Positions 11,180 through 19,869 of a DNA stretch of 64,000 bases are shown here, piece by piece (positions within the stretch are counted from its first letter, which is position 1; the number at the start of each line of letters is the position of its first letter). The stretch covers positions 410,001 to 474,000 of the forward strand of contig CAUYUJ010014627.1 of assembly GCA_963575745.1 (NCBI GenBank), written 5' to 3'. Below the pieces are notes generated by a model that saw nothing but the letters and a program-made list of their open reading frames with translations, made no database searches and was not told the origin of the DNA. The position numbers and the translations under genes were made by a program. The DNA is from Prorocentrum cordatum. Lineage: Eukaryota; Sar; Dinophyceae; Prorocentrales; Prorocentraceae.

Positions 11180-11575
11180 GACCCGAGCTATGGCCTCGAA
11201 ACCAAAGAGCAACGTCAGGTGGGGATAAGCTCAGGGGGGAGACGCACCGACTCCCACATCGCCCATTGATCGCCCACAGGGGCCCGAGAGCCCCACCCCG
11301 CCCAGAAAGGCTGGGATCCGTTATCGGGGGCCTATTGCCGATCTATCGGCGATGATTTGCCGAAGCCAGGTCGATGTGTCCCTCCCCCATGTACCAGTCT
11401 CCCCATATCGTAACCCCTCACACGAGGGCCAGGGGGCTCGCCGCGGGAAGGGGCCGACAAGGCCACTCTGGATCCTGGTCGCCGCCCCACTCATCGCCCC
11501 ACCCCTCCCTCGAGTGACCGTCGTATGTTCACAGTCTCGCCTCGTACTCTCTTTTTTTGCCGTGTTCGTCTTCGC
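11180..11575. other. Unassigned sequence
   Basis: No gene, RNA or repeat is recognised. Confidence 0.4.
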
Positions 11576-11577
11576 CC

Positions 11578-11890
11578 CACCTGTCCTCCTCCTCCTCCTC
11601 CGCCTCCGCCTCCGCCTCCTCCTCCTCCTCCTCCTCTTCCTCCTCCTCCTCCTCATCATCATCATCACATCATCATCAGCAGCATCATCATCCTCTTCCT
11701 CCTCATCCTTTTCCTCCTCCTCCTCCTGCTGCTGCTCCTCCTCCCCCTCCTCCTCCCCTCCTCCTCCTCCCCCTCCTCCTCCTCTTCCTCCTCCTCCTGA
11801 TCCTCCTCCTCCTCCTCCGCCTCCTCCTTCTCCTTCGCCTCTTCCCCCTCCTCTTCCTCCTCCTTCTCCTCCTTCTCCTCCTCCCTCCAG
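11578..11890. repeat. (CTC)n/(CAT)n compound microsatellite
   Basis: CTC triplets switch to CAT at about 11654-11690 and back to CTC. The long Leu-, Ser-, Pro-, Glu- and Arg-repeat frames covering 11321-12175 are translations of this tract. Confidence 0.95.
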
Positions 11891-12050
11891 GAGCAGGATC
11901 CCATGGACGACATCCTGACCGCGTTCCAGCTGTGGGGATGACTGGCGCCGACACCCGCCCGCCCAGTCCCTGCAGGCAGGCCCAAGGTAAAACCGCCCTG
12001 CCCCGAAGTGCTCCAGCCAGCTCCTCTCCGGGTGCTCCATCAGGAGCCTT

Positions 12051-12200
12051 GAGACGGGGGTCAATGCAAGCGTGGGACAGCCAGAGCGCCGGATTTTGCA
12101 GGATCCTGCAGACCCAGGGGCACACTGACCCGGGCTTGGGTGCAGGATCCTGCAGGATCTTGCAGGATCCTGCAAAACTTGACTGACCCTGGTCTGGGTT
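12051..12200. repeat. Dispersed repeat with GCAGGATCCT palindromes
   Basis: Begins with the 19-bp block shared exactly with 6860-6878. It then carries four copies of GCAGGATCCT or a one-base variant between about 12099 and 12176, partly as the palindrome TGCAGGATCCTGCA. TGACCCAGGTCAG-type blocks follow and also occur near 10303. Confidence 0.6.
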
Positions 12201-12340
12201 GACCCAGGTCAGTAGATCCCCGACTCCAGAGCGATCCGGGGTGGCCCCCGATCTCGTTGCTGCCCGATGTCATTTTTGCCCGAAGCCCTGGCCGGAGTTT
12301 CGGCCACGCTCGTGGGACAGCCTTGCGACGAACACGAGTC

Positions 12341-12522
12341 GTGTACAGTGGAAACCCATGCCAAGAAACATTCTTCTTGCCTCCAGAGTGCGCTGGGTTT
12401 CGCGGGTTTCAATGAATGGTTTGCTATGGGAAGCGCGACGTTCCCACACCAAAAATCAGTAGACGTCCTGGGGTCTCAGGGTTTCTCTTGGAAGGTTTCT
12501 TGTGGTTGAGCTCCTACTGTAT
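12341..12522 (+). repeat. Dispersed ~170-bp repeat, copy 1 of 2
   Basis: Collinear with 24618-24790. Shared blocks in order: CCAGAGTGC, GGGTTTCGCGGG, GACGTTCCCACACC, ACGTCCTGGGGTCTCAGGG, TTTCTTGTGG, with related sequence between. It is non-coding and the two copies are about 12 kb apart in the same orientation. Confidence 0.75.
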
Positions 12523-12654
12523 CGCTGTCCGCTCCCATCTCCTGCTCCTCGCAAAAAGAGAGCGCTCGTGGGTGCCCGCGGCGCCCGAGGCATGCTCCGC
12601 GGCGGGAAGCCGCCAGGGCTCAAACAAAGCCTTAGGAGGTCTTTCGATTTGCAC

Positions 12655-12690
12655 CCCCCTTCCTCCTCCTCCTGCACCTCCTCCTCCTCG

Positions 12691-12741
<51 letters not shown>
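12655..12741. repeat. (CTC)n then (CAT)n microsatellite at 5' border of element 1
   Basis: A pyrimidine-rich CTC tract (about 12655-12690) passes into pure CAT triplets up to 12741, directly abutting the spliced leader. A pyrimidine tract followed by the AG at the end of the leader could serve as a trans-splice acceptor for new transcripts; that is inference. Confidence 0.9.
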
Positions 12742-12744
<3 letters not shown>

Positions 12745-12763
12745 GTAGCCATTTTGGCTCAAG
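12742..12763 (+). other. Complete dinoflagellate spliced leader (22 nt)
   Basis: All 22 nt match the established DinoSL consensus (first base T, then core CCGTAGCCATTTTGGCTCAAG less the final base shown at 12763). The base after the terminal AAG is G followed by GCCAAATGG, not the GT donor of an SL RNA gene. This is therefore a leader already spliced to its acceptor exon and copied into DNA, not an SL RNA gene. Confidence 0.95.
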
Positions 12764-12769
12764 GGCCAA

Positions 12770-15700
12770 ATGGCGTTCATTCCACTGCCTCAGCGGGGTA
12801 GGCTCCCATCAGATCAACCAGTTGATTTGCCGCCACAACCAGGGGCTAGCGGCCGCCCAAGCTTTCTCGCCATAGTACTTGCTGCTGTGTGCGCCTCCAT
12901 ATTCCACCCGTCGGTCGAGTTCCTCCTGACGAAGAGCCTTCACAGCATCAGCTGGGACGGCTTCCATATCGCGCCCCAGGTCGCTGGCGAGAAGCGACCC
13001 ACAACCGACAACGACTTCTACGACAACGCGCTGCAGAGCGACTCGCTCTACCTCCCACAACGGCAGAGTATTTCACAATGGCATCCAGTGAAAGTAGCGG
13101 CAGCAGTTCTTCTTCAGCCACCAAAGATCGACGTCGACGGCCACGCAAAGAACGGGAACGAGACCGCAGAGACAAAGGCAGAGGAGACGGCAGCCACTCC
13201 CGCAGTGATAGAGGTCAACGAAGTGATAAGCATAGATCCGAACGCCCTCCTTCTCAAGATCGGGACAGACGACGTGATGAACGTGAAGCCCCCCGTGAAC
13301 ATGAGAGTGGGGCTGCACAGCGAGCTCATCCCCCACGTGCGGGCCGAGCAGGCACAGCCACAGCTACCACCCCCACCCGCAGGGCAGCGCGCAGTGGAGG
13401 ACCTTCGGCCGCGTCAGCATCCATGGCAACCAGCTCCAGAGCCGACCCCAGAGGCGAAGATGCACTTCAGCGAGAGGACCCGTGGACAGGGTCTCAGTTA
13501 CCTCCTGGACCAGCTCAAAGGGCTTCCCTCATACGTGCTGCAGAAGAGGCGGCTACAATACCCGGCACGCCTGGCGGAACAGCAGCAGGAGTGGCACCAG
13601 CGACTCCAGTCGCGGGCGAAGCTCTCGGTAGCATGCCTACCCCAGTCGGAGGTGGATTCATGCACGACGACAACTCGCTGGAGCAGCGCCTCAGCCAGCT
13701 CTTCACATCCCAGATCGAGTCGGCCACCGCCAGGCTCCAGAACGAGTCCGAGGCCATCATTCGCAACGCTCAGCAAGCTCTTCAAGGCGAACTTCAGCTC
13801 GTTCTCGGACATGTGCGACAGCATGGAGGCAGGCTGGACGCCATGGACACCTCAGTCCGAGAGCTCAACCAGCGCACACATACAGTGGAGCAGGAACAGC
13901 AACAGATGCGGCAAGAAGTGGAACGGATTCAATCGCAATTGGCAATGGCAGAAGCTACTTTACCTACCTTCGACATGGCGGCTTTGGCAGTTTGGGATCG
14001 ACCACCAGACCCTCATCTCTACACAATTGGCGCACCATCGGCTATACAACCTGCAGAAGTCAAGCGCGCTCTTGAACCCTGGATCAATGCAGCAGGCGTC
14101 TCCACCAACGACGTGGAGCTCATCGGCGACGTACCCGCACGGCGTTTCTTCCTCAGAGTCCTTGGTGGACCAGCAGCCACTTCACGCAGTCTTTCACTCG
14201 CACGGAATCTCAGAGCAGGAGGTCAGTGGCGTAACTTCTCGGCTCCAAACACTACTGGTGCGCTCACTCCCCTTTACATCAACGCGGACAAGTCTCCTAA
14301 AACCCTTCGGCGAGAACTACAAACAAAGCGATTGGTCAAGCTCCTGGCAGACAAGCACGGCAACCATCACTTCAGAAAGGTCGGAGACGAAGGCATCGTC
14401 TCTTGCAGCTCAATTCCCCTTGTGGTTCTCGAGGTTGGAGACAGCGCCAACGCCCCCACAAAGCTCAGGTGGAACATCGCAGTCGCCCACCAGATGGGTA
14501 TCGACAAGATCACAATCACAGATCAGTTTCAGCAGCTCTTCCTGGCCACAGATACGTCGCGGTGGTCTATTTAACACTCGCTGGAGCCCGTGGCTACAAC
14601 AAGCTAGAGACAGTGGTGGCCAGGTAGTATCGTGGAATGCTCGTGGCCTGTGCTGCTACAAGAAGCGGCGCCGCAAGAACAAGCTGCGCAAGCTGGAGCG
14701 GTTCATGAAGGCATCCGCTCTCATCATGATCCAGGAGACGCATGGTGTTCGACAGCAGCTTGAAGTCATGGTCGCCTCCTCCCCATACAAGTACAAGGTA
14801 TTCCATTCTCAGGCGGAAGAATCATCACAGAGTTCATCAGAATCACCCGATGCTGAACGCGCTGGCAATGCACGGCGCGGTGGAGTGGCATTCCTAGTGC
14901 CGTGGCCTGCTGGTGCTGCAGATACCAGACCGTCTCTCGAATTTCATGTGCTAGTCCCGGGCAGGGTCGCGCAGCTGTCTATCAAGCACCACGAGCTACG
15001 CTGCCATATGCGCGTCATGAATGTTCACAACTACAACATTTCCCCGAACGACAAGACTGTTATCAATAGCAGATGGATGGAAAATATTCAATGGGCAAGC
15101 AGCAATCACCTTGAGCGCACGTTCATCGCGATAGGTGACTTCAACATCCGTGAGGGCGTCCCTTTGTCATATGATCACCCTCTACCTGATCAGGCCCAGC
15201 TACGGACGCTTCGTACATACCAACCCGCAGAAGCTTTCTGGCGTACCCTCTTTGACACTATGCAGGAGATCCGCTCGGAGGTGCCAACGTATTTCAGCAG
15301 GCAGCACTACGCCGCATCGGCCATCGATAGACTTTTTGTCAGTACACCAGAGCACCACCTGATCGCCACGGACATCCATCTCTCTGTTGCCATGGACCCA
15401 GTGGAGATGGCCCAGTCGCGCTTGAGCGACCACTCCATCATCCACGCCACCTTCAGAGCCAAGCAGAACATTCCAGAGGAGGCGCAGCGCATCCCAGATG
15501 TGGTCTTCACGGACGAGCGATACAAGATCATACTCGACAGCCTCATCAACGCGAGTAGCCTGGAAAGGTTCTCGCCTGTGCTGAAATGGACGCACATGAA
15601 ACAGCTCATGCTTGAGGCCGCTCGTCAAACCCGAGGTGAGCTCCAGCGGCTACCATATCGACCTGGCGACAAACGTGCACGAGGTGGCCGCAACATTACT

Positions 15701-18331
15701 CTCCGCAGTATTTCTAGAGCCGTGTGGAAGCAGGACCTACGGCAAGCAGCCCTTCTGGTATCAACCACCGAGGATGGCAAGCGCTTTCTTCACATCGATG
15801 AGGATGGGGTCAGGCTCCAGAACGCGGACACCTTTCGCATCCTCTTCCGCTCACTGCACGATGCGGAGCTAGAGGCCATGCAGATACGTGCTGCCCGAGC
15901 CGCACAAGCTGCGCAGCGAGCTGGAGACCAACCTGCAGCTGAACCGCATTTTCGCCAAGTTCGTGCTGGTCGCCGTAGGGCCTTCCTCTGGAAGCCGAAG
16001 GGCCGCAGGATGGTGCTGGCAGGTATCCGTCCTGAACACTCTCTAGAGAATCCCGAGGCCCCAGTCGTTCGAGGCCCCACAGAAGTTCATGAAGCTCTTG
16101 CCGCCTACTGGGGGAAGGTTTTCCGCTACAAATCGGCCGACAAAAACAAAATCGAGGCTCGCCTGGACAGAGTCTACCCGACGGTCCCCGAGGCCCCGAT
16201 CCCGATCCCGAGTGTTGATGACCTCCGGGCTACCCTCAAACGTGTTCGTCACTCTTCGTCAGGTCCCGATAGGTTACCATATCGTGCGTGGATGGTAGCC
16301 GAAGAACAACTGTACACCCTCCACGGCCTGATGCTGCACCTCTTCGCAGGTGACTACGTCCCCGAGGATCTGAACGATTCCCTGTTCGCTTTCCTTCCCA
16401 AAGGTTCTGAGCCCCTAGATGCTTATGAGTGTATCAGAAAGCCCTCTCAAATTAGACCGCTGTCGCTACGTAATTCGGACTCCAAGATGTTGGCCTCAGC
16501 GGCCAACCATAGAATCAAGGCCCTGGTCCAATCTCGGACCCATGTCGTCCAGCAAGGTTTTGTTCCTGGCCGCAATTTTGTCGGGAATATCATTCGTTTA
16601 GATAGCGCAGCGCGTAGAATGAGTGTACAGCCGAATGCGGACGCACACGCCCCAGTGTTTGTCGCATTCGACATAGCTGCAGCCTTCCCAAGTCTCGGAC
16701 ACGATTGGCTCTGGGCGGTTTTAGCTCGGTCAGGCCTTCCGCAAGGCTACCAGAAATTCATCGGCTCCCTGTATTTCGGGCCCCGCGGATTAACCTCTGT
16801 CCAGGGATCCAAACAGTTTCTCTTTTACCTGCAGTCTGGAGTCATGCAAGGGTGCCCCCTTTCAGGCTCGGTCTGGGCACTAGCAATGGACCCCATCCTG
16901 AGATGTCTGGTTGAGCAAGCCGCTGATCCTTCTCTTGGGGACTGGCGCGGGGAGGTGGGTGGGTGTGCGGACGACACAGGCCTTGCTCAACCCAGACTCC
17001 AGGACCTATGCCGCGTCGCTCCAGTCTTTCAGGATGCAGAAGAGCTTGCTAAGCTCCGCCTCCAGACCTCCAAAACTGTCATCGCCCCTCTTTGGACAGA
17101 GCTCTCAGATGCAGTTGTAGCACGAATTCGGGGATTCCTGCGCGAGCATATTCCCCAGTGGGCCAGCATGAAGATCGCTTCCTACACCAAATACTTGGGG
17201 GCCCAGTTTGGGCCTGGGGCGTCGGAGGCGCTTGTCTGGAAGGAAGCGGTCGCCAAGTGGTGGTCTCGTTCGTTTGACATTCCCAAATCCGAGGGCCCCA
17301 CCAGCGTCAGTCTGCTGCTATACAACAGTACAGCGCTATCTACTTTAAGCTACCTTGCCCAGCTTTTCCCGATGGATCGCGAAGCCCTCCTGAAGGAAAA
17401 ATTTGCCATCCACAAAATCCTTCGGCTTCCGCCCAGCACGTTTCGCAAAGCTGATGTTTTCTCTTTCACGGGACACGGTTTAGTGGCCCCGCAGTCCGCC
17501 CTGATCCTAGGTGCGGCTAGTATGTGGCGCTGCTCCACTCTCGCGATTGTCGGTTGGGCAGCAGAGCTCGACAGGTGGCGCGAAACGGCTGCATTGACCT
17601 GCTCCGTCGTCGACTGGATCAAAGGAGAGTGGAGCGCCCCCTGCTGGATCCAAAAGCAGGGGATCGCCCAACGTTTTGCAGATTTAGTGAATCGCCCACC
17701 ACGCCGAGGCATCCCAATTGTCCAGTGGAGAGCCTCGCATGCGGCAGGCCGCATGGAAACTCGCGCGGCGCAAGCGGTGGGCAAGAAGCCCAAGCTCCAG
17801 CGTACGGTCTCCTCCTTCCTCCGCCTCAATCTCTACCCCAACAAATTCGAAGTGACGATCTCCGAGCGCCTGAGCGCTTGGGGTCTTGCTGGTAACATCG
17901 TGGGCGGGGTGGCGGAGCGGTGGGGGGATTGTCTTGCAACGATTAAGAAGTTTAAACCTGCATGGCAGTGGTCGATCCTTAAGACCCTCGCAGGCGGCTG
18001 GACAACCAGCCATCGAATCCACGTGCGTGGGATCGTTAATTGCCTTTTTGGGGGCGCCCAGACTGACTCCATTGCTCATTGCGTTTCTTGCCCCGTCCTC
18101 CGTTCCCTCGTTGGCCTCCCCCCCAACCCACTGACTTTCCTCGGCCTAGCGGCTGATAGCGAATACAACTGTGAGAGCTGCACGTTCTCGCGCGCTGATG
18201 CGCTGCGCCTGGCCGTGTTGGCATTCCATACATACCACAAGGCGAAAGCTGCGGTGACCCATGGGGACCAGCTCACGCCAAGCCAACAGCGAGCCGCTGT
18301 CGCAGCAGCACAGCACGCCACTGACATCTAA
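12770..18331 (+). CDS. ORF2: AP-endonuclease-like plus reverse transcriptase of element 1
   Basis: The frame is open for 1853 codons from ATG 12770 to TAA at 18331. Only ~620-1853 show conserved function, so the working protein probably begins near 14.6 kb; no in-frame ATG lies between the ORF1 stop and the endonuclease start. Endonuclease (EEP fold) motifs: SWNARGL at 621, QETHG near 660, GDFN at 789-792, SAIDRLFV near 845, SDH at 886-888. Reverse transcriptase: FLPKGS, QGFVPGR, FDIAAAF with Asp 1301, QGCPLSG, and CADD with Asp 1401-1402. Near the C terminus a CLFGG...D...HCVSC Cys/His motif resembles the zinc knuckle of other non-LTR ORF2 proteins. The enzyme would nick target DNA and prime reverse transcription there. 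Residues 1-600 overlap ORF1 in another frame and have no recognisable domain. Confidence 0.92.
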   Translation: MAFIPLPQRGRLPSDQPVDLPPQPGASGRPSFLAIVLAAVCASIFHPSVEFLLTKSLHSISWDGFHIAPQVAGEKRPTTDNDFYDNALQSDSLYLPQRQSISQWHPVKVAAAVLLQPPKIDVDGHAKNGNETAETKAEETAATPAVIEVNEVISIDPNALLLKIGTDDVMNVKPPVNMRVGLHSELIPHVRAEQAQPQLPPPPAGQRAVEDLRPRQHPWQPAPEPTPEAKMHFSERTRGQGLSYLLDQLKGLPSYVLQKRRLQYPARLAEQQQEWHQRLQSRAKLSVACLPQSEVDSCTTTTRWSSASASSSHPRSSRPPPGSRTSPRPSFATLSKLFKANFSSFSDMCDSMEAGWTPWTPQSESSTSAHIQWSRNSNRCGKKWNGFNRNWQWQKLLYLPSTWRLWQFGIDHQTLISTQLAHHRLYNLQKSSALLNPGSMQQASPPTTWSSSATYPHGVSSSESLVDQQPLHAVFHSHGISEQEVSGVTSRLQTLLVRSLPFTSTRTSLLKPFGENYKQSDWSSSWQTSTATITSERSETKASSLAAQFPLWFSRLETAPTPPQSSGGTSQSPTRWVSTRSQSQISFSSSSWPQIRRGGLFNTRWSPWLQQARDSGGQVVSWNARGLCCYKKRRRKNKLRKLERFMKASALIMIQETHGVRQQLEVMVASSPYKYKVFHSQAEESSQSSSESPDAERAGNARRGGVAFLVPWPAGAADTRPSLEFHVLVPGRVAQLSIKHHELRCHMRVMNVHNYNISPNDKTVINSRWMENIQWASSNHLERTFIAIGDFNIREGVPLSYDHPLPDQAQLRTLRTYQPAEAFWRTLFDTMQEIRSEVPTYFSRQHYAASAIDRLFVSTPEHHLIATDIHLSVAMDPVEMAQSRLSDHSIIHATFRAKQNIPEEAQRIPDVVFTDERYKIILDSLINASSLERFSPVLKWTHMKQLMLEAARQTRGELQRLPYRPGDKRARGGRNITLRSISRAVWKQDLRQAALLVSTTEDGKRFLHIDEDGVRLQNADTFRILFRSLHDAELEAMQIRAARAAQAAQRAGDQPAAEPHFRQVRAGRRRAFLWKPKGRRMVLAGIRPEHSLENPEAPVVRGPTEVHEALAAYWGKVFRYKSADKNKIEARLDRVYPTVPEAPIPIPSVDDLRATLKRVRHSSSGPDRLPYRAWMVAEEQLYTLHGLMLHLFAGDYVPEDLNDSLFAFLPKGSEPLDAYECIRKPSQIRPLSLRNSDSKMLASAANHRIKALVQSRTHVVQQGFVPGRNFVGNIIRLDSAARRMSVQPNADAHAPVFVAFDIAAAFPSLGHDWLWAVLARSGLPQGYQKFIGSLYFGPRGLTSVQGSKQFLFYLQSGVMQGCPLSGSVWALAMDPILRCLVEQAADPSLGDWRGEVGGCADDTGLAQPRLQDLCRVAPVFQDAEELAKLRLQTSKTVIAPLWTELSDAVVARIRGFLREHIPQWASMKIASYTKYLGAQFGPGASEALVWKEAVAKWWSRSFDIPKSEGPTSVSLLLYNSTALSTLSYLAQLFPMDREALLKEKFAIHKILRLPPSTFRKADVFSFTGHGLVAPQSALILGAASMWRCSTLAIVGWAAELDRWRETAALTCSVVDWIKGEWSAPCWIQKQGIAQRFADLVNRPPRRGIPIVQWRASHAAGRMETRAAQAVGKKPKLQRTVSSFLRLNLYPNKFEVTISERLSAWGLAGNIVGGVAERWGDCLATIKKFKPAWQWSILKTLAGGWTTSHRIHVRGIVNCLFGGAQTDSIAHCVSCPVLRSLVGLPPNPLTFLGLAADSEYNCESCTFSRADALRLAVLAFHTYHKAKAAVTHGDQLTPSQQRAAVAAAQHATDI
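13078..14574 (+). CDS. ORF1p-like RNA-binding protein of retrotransposon element 1
   Basis: The 498-residue frame begins at ATG 13078 (MASSESSG). An upstream in-frame extension starts only at a GTG, so this ATG is preferred. Residues ~5-110 are a Ser/Arg/Asp-rich basic region (SATKDRRRRPRKERERDRR), and ~110-200 are Ala/Pro/Thr-rich. A coiled coil follows at ~210-300 (LEQRLSQLFTSQIESATARL; VEQEQQQMRQEVERIQSQLA). Next comes an RRM-like segment around residues 345-400 (RRFFLRVLGG ... PLYINADK) and a C-terminal domain (LVKLLADKHGNHHFRKVGD). Coiled coil, RRM and C-terminal domain in this order match L1-type ORF1 proteins, which trimerise, bind element RNA and act as nucleic-acid chaperones. The whole ORF1 overlaps an open ORF2-frame extension. 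Similarity is by architecture and not database-tested. Confidence 0.8.
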   Translation: MASSESSGSSSSSATKDRRRRPRKERERDRRDKGRGDGSHSRSDRGQRSDKHRSERPPSQDRDRRRDEREAPREHESGAAQRAHPPRAGRAGTATATTPTRRAARSGGPSAASASMATSSRADPRGEDALQREDPWTGSQLPPGPAQRASLIRAAEEAATIPGTPGGTAAGVAPATPVAGEALGSMPTPVGGGFMHDDNSLEQRLSQLFTSQIESATARLQNESEAIIRNAQQALQGELQLVLGHVRQHGGRLDAMDTSVRELNQRTHTVEQEQQQMRQEVERIQSQLAMAEATLPTFDMAALAVWDRPPDPHLYTIGAPSAIQPAEVKRALEPWINAAGVSTNDVELIGDVPARRFFLRVLGGPAATSRSLSLARNLRAGGQWRNFSAPNTTGALTPLYINADKSPKTLRRELQTKRLVKLLADKHGNHHFRKVGDEGIVSCSSIPLVVLEVGDSANAPTKLRWNIAVAHQMGIDKITITDQFQQLFLATDTSRWSI

Positions 18332-18365
18332 TGCGGCTGACGATGCGTGCGAACTGGCTCGCCTC

Positions 18366-18376
18366 AGGTACGGTCG

Positions 18377-18407
<31 letters not shown>

Positions 18408-18413
18408 CCATAA
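18366..18413. repeat. (CAT)n at junction of elements 1 and 2
   Basis: About eleven CAT/ATC triplets ending ACCATAA abut the next spliced leader. The tract is at once the 3' tail of element 1 and the 5' border of element 2. Confidence 0.95.
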
Positions 18414-18435
18414 TCCGTAGCCATTTTGGCTCAAG
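18414..18435 (+). other. Complete dinoflagellate spliced leader (22 nt), second copy
   Basis: All 22 nt match DinoSL and are identical to 12742-12763. The following bases are ACTCCGG, so there is no GT donor and this is again a processed leader. Confidence 0.95.
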
Positions 18436-18556
18436 ACTCCGGCTTCTTGGGCGCAGCGCCCCATTCTCACACGCGATCCCTGTCGGAGACCAGCCCTGGT
18501 CGCGGCAGGCCCTTTGTCTTATAGCTCGACAGTTGCTCTGTCCTTCTCCTGCTGCG

Positions 18557-19616
18557 ATGCCTGTCTCTCTGGAGAATATCGAGGCCCTTCTGAAAGAATA
18601 GGGGACAGCAGCTCGGCAGCAGGCCACGGAGACCAAGGAGACGTTCGACAAGCTGACGACTGCCGTCGCGGAGGCCCAGACCTCCACGAACCAGCTCGCA
18701 ATGCGCATGTCCGCGGCGCAGGCCGAGACCGACGAGAGATTCGCGAAGCTGGAGGAGGAGATCCGCGTGCTTCAGGACTCGCGTGACTTTCAGGACTGCG
18801 AGGGCGAACCGCACGGCGACGATCCGATGGCCGTGGTGGGCCCTCGGCCCCCGCGGTGTGTGTCACTCAAGATCGACGCCATCGAGAAGAAGCTTGCTGA
18901 GCTGGCAGCAGCTCAGTTGGCTGCCGCCTCTGTTGCTGCGTCTACGGCAGCTTCGGCGCGGCCCTTCGGCAGCACTCCGGACTGCAAGCGCGCTCGCATG
19001 CTCGGAGGCAATGTGATCAACCTCGTTGATGAAGGGGAAGCTCCAGACCGTACAAAGATCTGGGTTCGAGGTTTCCCACGGAAGCTCCTGAAGACCAAGC
19101 TGGACGAGCAGTTCTTAACGATGAATAGTTCCTCTTCCTGCCGCTTATCGTGAGCGGTGCCAGGCGTGGACTCGTAACATTCAGACGGCCTGTGTGGTGA
19201 AGTTCGAGTCGGAGCAGGACGCGAACAGCTTCTACGACCAGTTTCGCGCGTCGCCCCCCACGTGGCGTGACGCGAAGTCTGGCACCACACATCAGATCCG
19301 TGTGGGTCGTGATCTACCGATTGAGGTGAGGAAGAGGAGCCTTGCGATGAGCAAGTGCTGGACCATCTGTAAGGACATGCTGCAAAGACAGAACCTGTGG
19401 AAACCAGAGATGAAGTTGGGCTGCAACCCGTTCCAAGGCGTGTGCTACCTGATCTACCATAATGAACCTTACGAGTTGGTCAAGTGCGTCGACTCCTTGG
19501 ACGGCACGTTCACCTTCGAGCCGCAGTTCTCCACACTCCAGGAGATCGGGATCGCGAAGGAGATGGCCGAGGGCATTCCTGGGCTGGTTCAGGGTCTTCT
19601 CGGCCAGTCATCCTGA
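18557..19616 (+). pseudogene. Broken ORF1 of element 2
   Basis: ATG at 18557 opens MPVSLENIEALLKE, interrupted by an in-frame TAG at 18599. The same frame continues with a coiled coil (ETFDKLTTAVAEAQTSTNQL; DERFAKLEEEIRVL) and an RNA-binding start KIWVRGFPRKLL. A frameshift near 19115-19145 moves the rest to another frame, which ends at 19616 with VVKFESEQDANSFYDQFR (RNP-like), a basic segment (RDLPIEVRKRSLAMSKCW) and a C-terminal domain. Function as for element 1 ORF1; inactive here unless the TAG is read through and the frameshift corrected. Confidence 0.8.
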
Positions 19617-19869
19617 TGGTGTTCATGGCAGGACGGTTGCTCGATGGGGATGAACGCGAATGCACTCACTAGTTCGATCTGCCTACGCTTGACGGGTGAA
19701 GATAATCGTGGCCGTGTTTTTGATATTCCCGAGCTTGATCTGCTTCCACCTCTGAAGCGACGGCGGCTGCCTGGCAGCCGGAAGCGACGGAGTGCGCCCC
19801 CTTCCCCCTCATCTTCCTCCTCCTCCTCCTCCTCCCCCCCCTTTCCTGTGCGTTTCAGGTCAGAATGCC

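Larger units (their letters stand above)
12742..18413 (+). mobile_element. Spliced-leader-tagged non-LTR retrotransposon, element 1, apparently intact
   Basis: The element runs from the complete spliced leader through a ~315-nt 5' UTR, ORF1 (13078-14574), ORF2 with endonuclease, reverse transcriptase and C-terminal Cys/His motif (stop at 18331), a ~45-nt 3' UTR, and a CAT-repeat tail. All catalytic motifs that I can locate are intact and neither ORF is interrupted. A 5' end coinciding with the first base of a capped, trans-spliced mRNA indicates full-length reverse transcription. A second, decayed member begins immediately after the CAT tail. Target-site duplication cannot be recognised because both borders are CAT repeats. 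Confidence 0.9.

Noticed and set aside
11321-12175. Minus-strand 284-codon Gly/Glu/Arg-rich frame
   Set aside because: Produced by the CTC/CAT compound microsatellite.
12742-12763. Spliced-leader RNA gene
   Set aside because: No GT donor after AAG at this copy or at 18435, and no SL RNA intron follows.
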